Origin: Suillus spraguei
Taxonomy: Eukaryota; Basidiomycota; Agaricomycetes; Boletales; Suillaceae
Direction of reading: 5' to 3'
DNA: 64,000 nt
Assembly (NCBI GenBank): GCA_016800925.1
Contig: JABCPU010000012.1
Coordinates: 62,001 to 126,000, forward strand
Notes under the pieces: generated by a model
The model's database searches: none
What the model saw: the letters and a program-made list of their open reading frames with translations, nothing else
Told to the model about the DNA's origin: nothing
Shown: one piece after another, positions 38,324 to 49,741 of the stretch
How positions within the stretch are numbered: position 1 is the first letter of the stretch
Layout of the letters: each line of letters starts with the position of its first letter
Translations under genes and position numbers: made by a program

Positions 38324-39245
38324 TCATGCACCTACAGACTCCATGGATGGCATGTATCCTTCTCTCAAACTTCTCTCCAGTCTCCTGATCTCCTCGATGG
38401 ATGTTGCTTTTGCGATGGCGAGTTTGACCTTCTCGGCGTCTTCTTTTGACATCAGCCGACCTGCCTTCCCTGACAGCGCCGCTGGCTTGGGCTCATCAAG
38501 AGTGACGGTTGCTTTTGAACCCTGTTTCGATACGGTGGTAGATATCGTTGTTGCAAGGGCAGTAGGTAAACCGTCTGCCGTAAGGAACAGAGACTTTCCC
38601 GCCTCCCGCTCCTGAAAGGTGCGAGTGTGCTGAGCTATCGACCGCGCGGAGTCTCGAACGTCGTGGGCGCACCTTATCGCGAATCCTCTGAAAATCCAGA
38701 ACTCTCAGCGATGGTATTCTCCACGCAAGCCACTCGCGATACCATTTCTTTTCCCTCACGGGGTTGCCCAACAGGGCAAGATACTTCAATCCCTTGATCT
38801 CCTTGAGAGGCTCGAGATCACCAAGTTCAGCGATACTGTTACCAGTGAGGACAAGAGTTGTTAGATTGGGAACTGAAAGGTGAATTGAGGGTGAAATAGA
38901 AGCAACTCGGTTGTTGGCAAGAAGGAGCGTTCTCAGTCGTTTGAGCAAGGGCAGATTGCCCAGCACAGCGATTGAATTATCTGTGAAATCTATAGCATCG
39001 TGCTGGTCCTATACAAAATGCAAGTTGTGATATTCACTAGCATGATATACATGAGGCCAAAGCGCGTACCTTGGTCACACCAAGGTTTTCAATAGTAGGG
39101 ATTTTGTAACCTTTGGAATGATATGAACATGGTTCGAGATACAACTGATTTTTACGAGCTTACCTCGCAGATCGAGCTGCCGCTCTTTTACGGGGTTGAG
39201 TGCAGACGGGGCCTGCGCAAGCAGCTCGGGGGTGAGCTTGACCAT
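38324..39245 (-). CDS. LEA1: U2 snRNP protein A' (U2A'/Lea1)
   Basis: Exons 39164-39245, 39070-39110, 38673-39008 and 38324-38611 give 248 aa. The leucine-rich repeats are typical: KERQLDLRGYKIPTIENLG, DAIDFTDNSIAVLGNLP, LRTLLLANNRVASI, LTTLVLTGNSIAELGDL, and LKYLALLGNPV. The LRR cap motif YREWLAWRIPSLRVLDF follows. The C-terminus contains AEKVKLAIAKATSIEEI. U2A' pairs with U2B'' on U2 snRNA and helps branch-site recognition in splicing. The start codon is only 116 bp from that of SAC1 on the other strand, implying a shared promoter. Confidence 0.95.
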
Positions 39246-39361
39246 GGCGACTCTAGTCAAGCGTTGAGGTGCACGCTACGTTTCAGACTCAGACAACGAG
39301 GAATAAATGAGGAAACAGCACTTACGACACGACGCGGTCAACATATTCCTTCTTGACCACC

Positions 39362-42058
39362 ATGAAACCCATATACCAGAGACTCAATCTGTGCGACCCG
39401 TTGCCCACTAAATGTTACTTTTCTGCTAACTTTTTTTGCAGATTTATTGACGGCCAGGACGCTTACACCTTTGTCCCCGTGGAACCCATTGGAGCTCAGT
39501 CTCTCACCATACACAGGGCTACCGGTGATATAGTACTCAATGGTGAGTTGCCCTGAACATGTGGTGTTGTAACTATATACGACTCTGCTCAGCGCCGAAT
39601 ACACCTGTCCATCCCACTGCCTCGAGATACGGCAAGACAATTTACGGGATCCTAGGGATGATTTCACTAGCTCTTTGTGCGTATTGCGACTTCCAGAGCC
39701 CGCTTCGCATATACCAATCCATATTACAGCGGAGTATGTGATTGTAATGACAGGCCGCGAGCACCGTGCGCGGCTCATGGGCCACGATATATACCGCGCG
39801 GCTGACTTTGACATTCTGCCTCTAAATCCAAACGTCTCCGTCCAGAATCCACCTCACCCAGTAGAAGGACACTTGTTGGCATTGGTCCGGTCACATCTCA
39901 TCGGTGGGCACTTCTTATTCAGCTACGGCTGGGACTTGTCGAGGAGGCTCCAAGCACAATGGCAAGACCGAGACAACGAAAAGAGAAAGGCATTGTGGGA
40001 GGTGGTGAGTGTTGATATATGTATTTGAAGTCGTAAAAATGACAGAGTATCAGGCTGATGACAGGTTCTTCTGGAACAAGTTGGTCGCTCATATAGTGCA
40101 AGACGTTGCATGTTGACATTCGCAACTTCTCACAGATTCTTACAGTCTAGACTTACAGATACAGACATCGCACATGATGTGAGTCATTTTTCTCGAGTTT
40201 TAGTATGCATCTCATGATGTATACAGCTTAGTCCTTACATTCTCCCGATTATCTATGGCAGTAGGTCCGCACCTCGATCTTCCTGCTAATTATTTGATGA
40301 CTTTTAGCGTTCGACATGCGCACTGTATATATCCATGGTCATCGCATTCAGCTTTGCCTCATTAGCCGACGGTCACGCTATCGTGCAGGCACGAGGTACT
40401 TCCGTCGTGGCATTGACCATGAAGGCCACGTTGCCAACTTTAACGAGACCGAACAAATTCTCCTGGTTGTTGAGAAAGCCGCGGGACGCTTATCGTTTTC
40501 CGAGAACTTGACACACAAACTGAGCTTCACTCAGATTAGAGGCAGCGTCCCGGTCTTTTGGGCTGAGGTCAATACACTAAGATATAAGCCTGATTTGCAG
40601 GTTATGGACCTTCTGGAGACGGTAACTTTACTTCTTGTTTGTCATGGGTATCATTATTTTGATCATGTATAGGTTGACACGACTAAGCTCCACCTTCGAG
40701 ATCAAGTTTCACAGTATGGCAGTCAAAGTCTCATCAACCTGGTGAATCAAAAAGGTTATGAGCAACCGGTAAAGGAGGCCTACGAACGCGCTGTTTCCAA
40801 AGTACGTTGCCACTGTACTGCTTCCACATCTCATTGATGTGTTTTAGGTTGAATTTCCTGACGTGAAGTATCAATACTTCGACTTCCACAATGAATGCAA
40901 ACACATGCGATGGGATCGTATTAGCGTTCTCATTGAGAAGATGCAGGAGGACCTCGTTCAGCAAGGGTTCGAAAACAAGCAATCCTCAAGAGTCCTTTTA
41001 CTAATGCACATGCAGATACTTCCACCTCGACACGGCACAGGCACAGGATAAGGCCGTTCGAGTACAGACAGGCGTGGTGAGGACGAATTGTATGGACAAT
41101 CTGGATCGGACGAACGTAGTCCAAGCAGCGCTAGCGAAATGGACGCTTAATCAACAATTAAAAGCCACCGGGGTAGTGTCCGACAATGAGGGACTGGATG
41201 ACTTTGAAGCATTGACCAGAGGCTTCCGTGAGAGTAGGGCTGCCGCTACAGTCTCATCATTGCATACTCATTAGGTTATTCAGTGTGGGCCGATCATGCG
41301 GACTTAATCTCGAAGGCATATGCAGGCTCTGGGGCGCTCAAGACGGATTTCACTCGTACGAATAAGCGAACCAAAATAGGTGCACTTCAAGATGGGTACA
41401 AGAGTGTCATGCGATACATTAAGAACAATCATTTTGATGGTGCTAGACAAGTTCGTGTTTCCCAGAGGTTGACTTTACTCCCCTGACATTTTCAGGACGG
41501 ATTTGACCTTGTCACTGGAGCTTGGACTCCTCAGAAGAATCCAGTCACCGCATCATCCTTGATCGCTGACACGCGACCATTAACCATCCGATCGGTACGT
41601 TTTTCCGCACTCGGAATAGCACGTTGTTGAATTTACTCCTTCAGGTTCCTTACATCTTGTCGTTCGCGTTGTTCATGATCTGCGCTGGACTTACACTGCC
41701 AAGGACATCAGGTTAGCTGCAATCTATAGCATTTAGCGGACTTCGCTGACTGGTCGCTGCAGACTACTCGCTATTGTATTACTTCACGTTATGGTTCGTT
41801 ATTGCTTCATTGGCTATCATCTTCATGATGGTGCATGGCATTGAGTATGTCTCGTGGCCGCGGCTTATTCCTCTCACGGATATCATCTACTACAACGGAC
41901 CAGGATTTCGCTCGGCCCATAATGGGAAGGGTTTCAGTGGCCCTCTAGCTCAGAAGTTGGAATCAAATGGCTTTGCTGCCGAGCTACTCTTAAACGGGCG
42001 TAAGAGAACTTTAACAGTCAGTGGAATGGAAGAGGGGACTAAGAAGAGAGTAGATTGA
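39362..42058 (+). CDS. SAC1: SAC1 phosphoinositide phosphatase
   Basis: Fifteen exons: 39362-39390, 39442-39542, 39593-39676, 39730-40004, 40054-40079, 40136-40178, 40227-40260, 40308-40621, 40673-40801, 40848-40966, 41016-41233, 41284-41450, 41496-41594, 41645-41711 and 41763-42058. They give 666 aa with every phase closing. The SAC domain contains [12 protein letters not shown], the KSRR-like [18 protein letters not shown], and the catalytic CX5R motif [15 protein letters not shown] near residue 409. Two C-terminal transmembrane helices anchor it in ER/Golgi membranes ([16 protein letters not shown] and [18 protein letters not shown]). It dephosphorylates PI4P and contributes to lipid exchange and secretion. 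Confidence 0.95.
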
Positions 42059-42255
42059 GATCTATTACTGAGCTATGTTATGCAACGCATCATGCCATCC
42101 GGACACTATATATTTGCCTTGCCTGCTTTTACAAGGATCATACTTATGTAAGCATGAAAAAATTCCCATTTTGGCGCCGCAATCCAGACTCCGCTGTGGC
42201 GCGTCACGCTAGCATATGTCTGGAACATAAATCCTCCTGTTATCCTCTCCTCACC

Positions 42256-43296
42256 ATGTCTGGCAAAAAACGCGCTTCCCCTGGCGCAGACGTCGAGAAA
42301 AACCCCCTGGCAAACGTCGAACTCAACGATGAAGATGCTCAAAAACTCCAGGACATTCAAAAAGATATCCAACGCGTCGAACTTGTCATAGGTGAGCTTC
42401 CTAGTGTATAGCCAGAGAGCCCAGAGAACGCAGTAACTGAAATTGATGATCTATAAGAGCGCCAGGCTGTGCAAAAACTGACTCCGGTCTATGAAAAACG
42501 CCGTGCTGTTGCTAAATCGATAGAGAAATTTTGGCCTGTGGCTCTTATGAACAACACCATGATCTCTTTTCATGCACAACACACTATTGATCAGCTTGCG
42601 CTGAGCTACCTTGAAGATTTATGGATCGTTCGCGATCCTAAGGAACCACGATGCTACACTATCGAATTTGTGCGTCATTGTTTATTTGCGCCACCGCAAT
42701 ATACACCCTAAAATTGCCATTACAGTTTTTCAAGGCAAACCCATACTTCACCGATTCCGTCTTGAAAAAAGAATACAAATACGTACCTCCACCCGCCGCT
42801 TCGAATGAAACCCCTGATGCGGATGGCATCACCGACTCTATGCTCCAGTTCTCCTGGGCTCGTGATGTCGAGCCTTCTGTAAGTTGCGTGCGTCCTCTCG
42901 GAATCCCATAATTAACTTTGTGGTAGGCAACCCCTATTCGTTGGAAGGATCCTGAGAATGCCCTGACAAAACTCCACCCCCGTGTGGCTGAGGTAGATGG
43001 GGATGACGACGATATGCCTGCAGAAGCTGGCAGCTTCTTCAACTTTTTTGAGATTGCAGATGACCCCTTTGAAGTGAGCGGCGTCAGTCATTCGCTACAA
43101 GTGCTTAACTTGACATATGTTCTAGATTGGCACGCAAATTGCCAACGAGATCTTCTCCGAGGCCACGGATTACTTCATGGGTAATATTGCTGGTGACGAG
43201 CTCGATTCTGAGGAGGAGGACAGCGAAGACGATGATGATGATGCTGAAGAAATTGATTTGGAGAAACCAAGGGCGAAAAAACAAAAGAAGGAATAG
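42256..43296 (+). CDS. SET/NAP-family histone chaperone
   Basis: Exons 42256-42391, 42458-42669, 42726-42878, 42927-43073 and 43126-43296 give 272 aa. An N-terminal coiled coil (LQDIQKDIQRVELVIERQAVQKL) leads into the NAP fold: YEKRRAVAKSIEKFWPVAL, FFKANPYFTDSVLKKEY, the SxMLQFSWARD segment, and SFFNFFE. The C-terminus is acidic (SEEEDSEDDDDDAEE) and ends with a Lys-rich likely nuclear signal. The family (SET/TAF-Ibeta, Vps75) handles histones H3-H4 and H2A-H2B. The overall fold and length favour SET over Nap1, which is longer. Confidence 0.9.
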
Positions 43297-43793
43297 ATGC
43301 CGTCACCACCATCTATTCGATGCACGTATTTATATCTTGTCAGCTACCCTGGCTGTCTTATTGGCTTATCCCACATTCGTGGTTGTCTGCAGTAGCACCT
43401 ATTCTCTTGAGGTTATCTATGGTGCTGAGCAGCACGTCTACATGTAATACAGTGAGTGAGTTTGAGCATTACTGAGTTGCACTGTTTGGTCCGACCAAAG
43501 GAAATTCGAAAAACTGTACATTGCGATGGTTTCACTTGTAGAGCACCCCGCAAGGCGCAGTAAAGTCTTTGTCAGACGCGACGAGTGTCGTGGAAGTACA
43601 TGTATGGTGCAGAAAACTAGAGAAATGGCCATTTGCTTCCCCCTCCACACACCGTGGGAGTCGGCGATATCTGGTGTATGGCGTCCTTACAAGGCAGTAT
43701 AAATCGAAGCTCTAAAAGTGCAATATCACATCTCGGTACATTACATTGAAAGGTGGTTTAAACATGTGCCCACGAGCTTGATCAACTAACTTG

Positions 43794-45829
43794 TCACAGT
43801 GTTCTGCGAACCATAAGCGGTAGTGAGCTAGAGCTTTCTCCCTTAACTCGGGGACGAATGACAAAACTCTGGAAAGCCTCAATTTCATGTGGACAGGAGA
43901 AGGCAAAGTGACGGAGCAGAGTCACTGTCAGAGCCTTTGACCGTATGATCAGATGGGGAATTCGAGGGCGAACATGAACGCCTACCTTTATTTCTGCAGC
44001 TGCAAAATTTCGCCCGAGGCAGCCTCGGGGACTGTCAGGGGCTCAGTAAAGAAATGAGTACTAAAGGAGTGGTGTGCCTACCCGACGCTAAAAGCCAATA
44101 ACTCGCGACTGGTCCTGGTACCGCGATGGAGCCAGCGTTCTGGTCGGAAATCATCCGCATCGAATCCCCATGTTAACTTGTCCTTTTGAATCACATTGAC
44201 AGGCAGTGAGATAATTGTGCCTTTCGGAATGACGAGATGAAGATCACTAGACCCTGCTACAGGTTCCGAAAGAGGTATGCTGATAGTCTCAGCAGCCTAC
44301 GCGAACGAGCGTTGGTAAGTTAAATCTTTCGGCTGCCTGCACCTAAACTTAACCTTACCTCATGATGATTTTCAAGAACAGGTGGATGAAGGCGGAGTGT
44401 CTCTAGGAAAAATGCGTCAAGAAGAGGGTAGGCATTGTTAAGTTCGTCGAATGTAGGGTCTCCAGCAGTTGAAACTTCTTCACGTATTGCTTGCTGCCAT
44501 TCTAGATTCGTGGCAAGCTCGAAGAACAGCCACTGAAAGACACTGTCAATCAGGTTTTGAGACTAGTTGAGTGAACCTACAGCAATCGTGGCAGAAACTG
44601 GTTCATAACCAGCTGAAATGATAGTTCGCATCTGCGCTGCAACTTGCTCTTCATTCATACGTACAACGGCTGTGGCTTTATCAGCTCGCACTGTGTAAAT
44701 CATTGTGTTAGCGAAGTAATGATCCTCAAATAATTCAGAATCATACACATCAATGACATCAACGTCTTACTGTTCGGATCACTGACAGCTTCCGCATCCT
44801 TCAAGATATCCGTCGCCAGATCTCCAAGCTCTTTTCGAGTTTTTCTAATCATCTGCCCTTTCTTGCCAAGATGCAAGATAGACGGTAATAACCAAAAAAG
44901 AGCTTTCATGTAAAATGAGGTAAGCGATTTTTCGTGATTCGTCAAGCCGTCTAGGGTTTCCGCAAGAGCGTGTGGCTGGCCTCGAAGACAGTCAAAGTCG
45001 TACGACAACGTTGCTCGTCCAACTGTATCCAACCTGCGTAGAATTGAAATGAGAGCACACGGAACACTTGCGGGTAATACATACGCAAAGCGCCCGGCCC
45101 AGTTGGTCACCTCAATTACAATTTCGTCGCTATGTTGGGCATCAAAAAGCCTGTGCCACTGAGACACCATCTGGAAGAAATTAGAGGGATCCGACGTGAG
45201 ATATGCAGCTTACTTTGGCAGCGTTTTCGTAGAATACTGGAGTCAAGTTCCGCGCAGACTGCGGACTGAAGCTACGTCAAAGTAGAGTTACCAGTGAGAT
45301 GACGTGCCAATTACCTTAATGCCGGCCCAACGCTACGCCGTTGCTTCTCATGAGCTTCTTTGCCTTGCCACGCACATCAGGGAGTGGGGTTAAGATTTGC
45401 ATTGAATGATTACCTTCCACCCAGAGAATACCCTCTCCGAGCAGCATACGAAACCAGGCACGCACGCCTTTTGGCTTGGGAAACTGATATGTGCCCTCTC
45501 CCAGAATAAAAGATATCGCGTGCGGATCCGTGACGGAAAGGAGCTGATGCTAGTGGGCGAGCGGTGAGCGAGGCAATAAAGTTCGAACAGGATACCCTTA
45601 CGCCAAACGCTCCTGTAAACTTCACAACATTGCCGTATGTACGGTGCCAGTCCAGATATAAGGCACCAGGTGTGTTATAATATAAAACCTTTTCTTCGCC
45701 CCACACCCAGGAGGAAGTCTTCGGACCTGGGACGTGGCGCAGGGCTAACATGGACGAGAGTCGCTGTTGAAAGAAACGTAATATGTACACGAAAGTGAAA
45801 GCAACGGAGAAATGGTAGATGTACAACAT
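43794..45829 (-). CDS. Cytochrome P450 monooxygenase (second)
   Basis: Eleven exons: 45602-45829, 45414-45549, 45315-45363, 45214-45271, 45085-45170, 44747-45033, 44581-44690, 44359-44532, 44082-44296, 43986-44031 and 43794-43934. They give 509 aa with all phases intact. Features: N-terminal hydrophobic anchor (FSVAFTFVYILRF) and PGPK hinge, HEKQRRSVGPAL, I-helix SAGYEPVSATIAWLFFEL, K-helix ETLRLHPP, PERW, and heme loop FSVGPRGCLGRNFA with Cys near residue 452. The I-helix has Pro-Val where Thr-Thr is usual after AG-Y-E. Likely an ER-bound oxygenase; substrate unknown. It is not similar enough to the P450 at 21-23 kb to be a recent duplicate. Confidence 0.93.
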
Positions 45830-46980
45830 GGAATGCGCAACCGTTTGGAAGAGCCTTGGAGCGTGATATGTTGTCTGTATCACAGTGGCACAATTGAGGA
45901 TGCAATCAAGAGCACCTTTTTATGCGTCCTGGTAGATCCAATTCGCGTAGTGTTTTGGGCAAACATTATAGATCGATCGGATTATGATGTTCGCCGTGGC
46001 GTTATGATTTCGTCAATGCTTTCAGCGATGTAAGGAAATCTGATCAGTCAGTCTTTACTCCTGATTGACGCTTTGCCTGATTTGATGACGTCTTGGACAT
46101 TGCATGAACTGATAGAGAATTCGAAGGAGGCAATGTCGCATTGAATTGAGACATGATTGAAAAGGCACCATAACAAGACTTGTTCAGTCACCGGCTCGCT
46201 GAGGACCCATCCGCGAGTCTGCTGAATCGCACTTGATCCTAATACAGAATGATGGGTAGCAGAACCAAAGATGATAGGGCGAGTATATCCGCAAAAAGAA
46301 CAGTTGCCCCGCGTGTATCCAATCATGACGATAGCAACAGACTGGGCATCAAAGTTGCGCCACATCTTTAATCATGATTAGCATATGTTGATTAGTTTCA
46401 GATTACGTTGTATCGAGTATATGCCTTGCTAAGTTGCTTGATCGACTTGGAGGGTACAAAGCAGTATAATGATAAGTCAGGTGCACTGCAGAGAATGGCC
46501 GCTTTACGGCAGTGATTCTGGAGTCCAGCTGAAGCCGAGACAGAATTCGAAGCGAACTATAACGTATCAGTCTTGATCATCTAAGGACTAGGATAGACTC
46601 TACTTCTTATAGGGTGTCCTTTATTACGAGTCTATCGTATTACACAATGCTGTTTGATAGCGGTGAAAACCTAAGCGAGAGTGCGACAGGTAGATCAGTC
46701 ATGGAAGACCAGGAAACAAAAAGAAAGATACCGGGCCGTGAGGGGTTAGAGCGCAGTGCAGCAGATTGTTCTGTTGTTGAGTCGCTGTGGCGAGAGCAAG
46801 TCAACGAAGCGGACGGTGCCGGTGACTCGGCGATATCCTTGACATACCAAATTTAGTAAACGACCCGGTCTCAATGCCTAACGCGATCGTGTCACTTCCT
46901 TACAGTTCATTGCAAACAGATCAACTTTCTATCAGCCACGTCGAGCAAATACGTTGAAGCGAGGGTCGACTTGATTTTGC
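45830..46980. other. Intergenic stretch between divergent P450 and transporter genes
   Basis: This ~1.15 kb separates the start codons of two divergently transcribed genes and presumably holds both promoters. Open frames here are short and without recognisable domains. No RNA gene or repeat was seen. Confidence 0.5.
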
Positions 46981-49448
46981 ATGTCTGCTCTTCGGAATAA
47001 ATCACCTTCAGAGGACCCTCCTAGCTTGCGTCACCGTGACAGGTCCAACAACGCTAACGTGGAGGACTATACCGGTCAAATTGACATGTCCCCATTACCG
47101 TTTTTTCACAAAGAAACAATTTCTTCCTCCTTGGACAACATCCGAATACTTTCTCGCGTGCCTACCGGTTCATCTTCAGATATCGAGCTAAATTTGTTGT
47201 CCGAAGAGGAGCGGACCAGTGCTGGACGAAACCTCCAAGATGGCGACGCGTATTCTTCTGCAGATGCAGCGAAAACGACTGCCATGTCTTCTAGAGACAA
47301 AAAGGCAATGACCCTTTTGATTATTCTTTGTCGGTCACTTTCATATCTCCGAGCTTTCAATCCAGTTCACATGACTTTATGATCCTATTAGATTTAATCC
47401 AAGGAATTCCTGTAAGTTATTTATCTACCTCGGATGTCGCACCGGGATGGATACTCACCATTCCATGAACAGCTTGGCCTTGCCCTTGGTATGATACACT
47501 TCTTTTTTTTTTGGGTCACTCTCTGACATTTCTTAGGTTCTGTCCCCTTCATTCTCCGAGAACATTTATCATATTCACAACTTGGCGTATTCGCATTATC
47601 CAACTACCCATATTCGCTCAAGCTATTATGGTCTCCTATCGTTGATTCAACATTTCTTCCTTCCATTGGTCGTCGAAAATCATGGATAATTCCCATGCAA
47701 CTCATAATTGGCTCCTTAATGCTTTACATAGCATCGAACGTTGGGAGATTGATGGAAAATGTACGTAGTAACTCCTCGACTTTCAGTCGTCCACCCTGAC
47801 GTGCAGTCAGCCCGCGAATAATCTCTATGAACTCACTTTTGTATTCACGTCACTGGTACTTTTTTCTGCAACGCAAGGTACGTGTATTCATTGCGCCCAC
47901 TATTTTATACTGAAGCGATTTGCAGATATAGCTGTTGATGGTCCCTTATTCGATTTATTTTCAGACATACCAGTACTAATATCGATCCAGGATGGGCTTT
48001 AACGCTTCTCTCTCAAGAGAATCTTTCCTACGCGTCTACATGCCAGACAATTGGGTTGAACACTGGTTTCTTCGCCTCTTTCACCGTCTTCCTGGCGCTA
48101 AACAGCGAAGCATTCGCGTAAGCATTTTGTGTTCAATGTTTCGTATCATTCAGTAACAAATTGCAGTGAGAAATGGGGCATCCCACGGCTTGAATTAAGC
48201 ACATATCTCCGGTTTTGCAGCCTGTTGTGCTTCGGAGTAACTTTTTGGCTTACCTTCTTTGAAACAGAGGTGACTATGAGAGAAACTTGCAACAAAATTG
48301 ATGACAAAATGCATTTCTTAGGGTAATGAATCAATAGACGAGTCAGAAATGACTGTGACATCCGTTTACAAAACCATATGGAGCATCTGCAAGCTAAAGC
48401 GTAAATAGTTTAAACTATCATCGAATTGTTTGGTAACTGATGATTTCTTCCAGACGTCCAGGCGCTCATTATCATGCACTTCTTCGCAAAAGTCGGGTTT
48501 CAAGCTAATGAGGCAGTCACTAGTTTGAAAATGATTGAGAAGGGTTTGGGTCGCGAAGACCTCGCTATTGTTGTCCTCATAGATTTTCCTTTTCAAATCT
48601 TGGGAGGCTGGTTTGCGGCGAAGTGGTCTAGCGGTGATAAGCCACTCCGTCCGTGGATATGGGCATTCTGGCCCCGACTAGCATTTGCCTTTTTGTCGAC
48701 GCTCATCGTCTACTGGTTCCCGACACCCCCTCTTTCGTATGGGTTTTTCGTCTACCTCATCATCCACACAGTGCTACAGGGACTTGCATCGTATGCCCAA
48801 TTAATGACATACTGAGCAAGGCTGATTTCTTTCGTAGGACGATTCAGTTTGTTGGGATCTCGGCATTCCACACCAAAATATCTGATCCCCTCATTGGAGG
48901 GACTTACATGACGGTATGAGATTTTACATGGTTCCTGACTTGTCGACTAATAGCCTTATGCCCATTTAGCTACTCAATACATTCACTAATCTAGGAGGAA
49001 CGTGGCCGAAGTACTTTGTACTGAAAGGTAAGGATGTACGTCAACTATGTTCATTGAGCGCTACTAAGGCTCCGACAAAGGCGTTGATTACTTTAGCGAG
49101 GCGTACTGCGAAGTGAAGGAGGCACACAGTGAACTGCTTGTTAAAGGTAGGCACGAGCGATTTTGCTCTAGGCGTTGCTTGATGCTCACTCGAAACCAGC
49201 TACTGAGTGCGTCTCTGAGCACGGTAAGGAGGTCTGCTTGGAGATCGATGGAAAATGCATCACGGAGCATGATGGATACTATTACGTTTCGGCGATGTGC
49301 ATATCGTTTGGCGTGCTGTTCCTAATGTTTTATATCATTCCCACTGCACGCAAACTCCAAGGTAGGTAAAACTTTTCATTTCACTTCGAAATTAGCTCAG
49401 GCGTCTCTAGCCCTTCCCGTGTACAGATGGCGAGTTAGTCCAGAGTGA
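46981..49448 (+). CDS. Acetyl-CoA transporter of the SLC33A1/AT-1 family
   Basis: Fifteen exons: 46981-47329, 47392-47411, 47473-47488, 47537-47760, 47811-47877, 47926-47940, 47991-48117, 48167-48269, 48322-48400, 48454-48790, 48838-48913, 48970-49027, 49081-49146, 49200-49361 and 49411-49448. They give 578 aa. After a soluble N-terminus of ~110 residues there are about a dozen membrane helices. Family motifs: YLIQGIPLGLALGSVPFIL, LKLLWSPIVDS, GRRKSWIIP, QDIAVDGWALTLL, SDPLIGGTYMTLLNTFTNLGG and WPKYFVLK. SLC33A1 moves acetyl-CoA into the ER lumen for protein acetylation. The luminal segment near the end is Cys-rich. Exons 3 and 6 are only 16 and 15 nt. The C-terminal exon was chosen to give LQALPVYRWRVSPE. 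Confidence 0.93.
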
Positions 49449-49741
49449 GCACGGATGCGAAATTGAGCTGGGTTTTGGACCATCGTTCGTTACTTATTCT
49501 AATATTACTGGGTAGTAGATAGCTCTTGTTCATCTCGGAAGTTGATGAATGTAGCATTGGTGTACTAACCAATGCTCATTGTTTGAGGTGGCTCTCGCCT
49601 GCCCTAAATTCAGATCGCGTCCATATCCTATTTTCCACGGAAACGTGCAAACCATACCGCTAAGATTTTTCGCTAGTCACTTGCACTAAGCAATAGCTAT
49701 TAGAATCAAACGCTCTGCACTAACCATCACAAAACCACAAA

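Noticed and set aside
46048..46365. 105-codon minus-strand frame in the intergenic region before the acetyl-CoA transporter
   Set aside because: No domain, no splice continuation, and a composition like random sequence.
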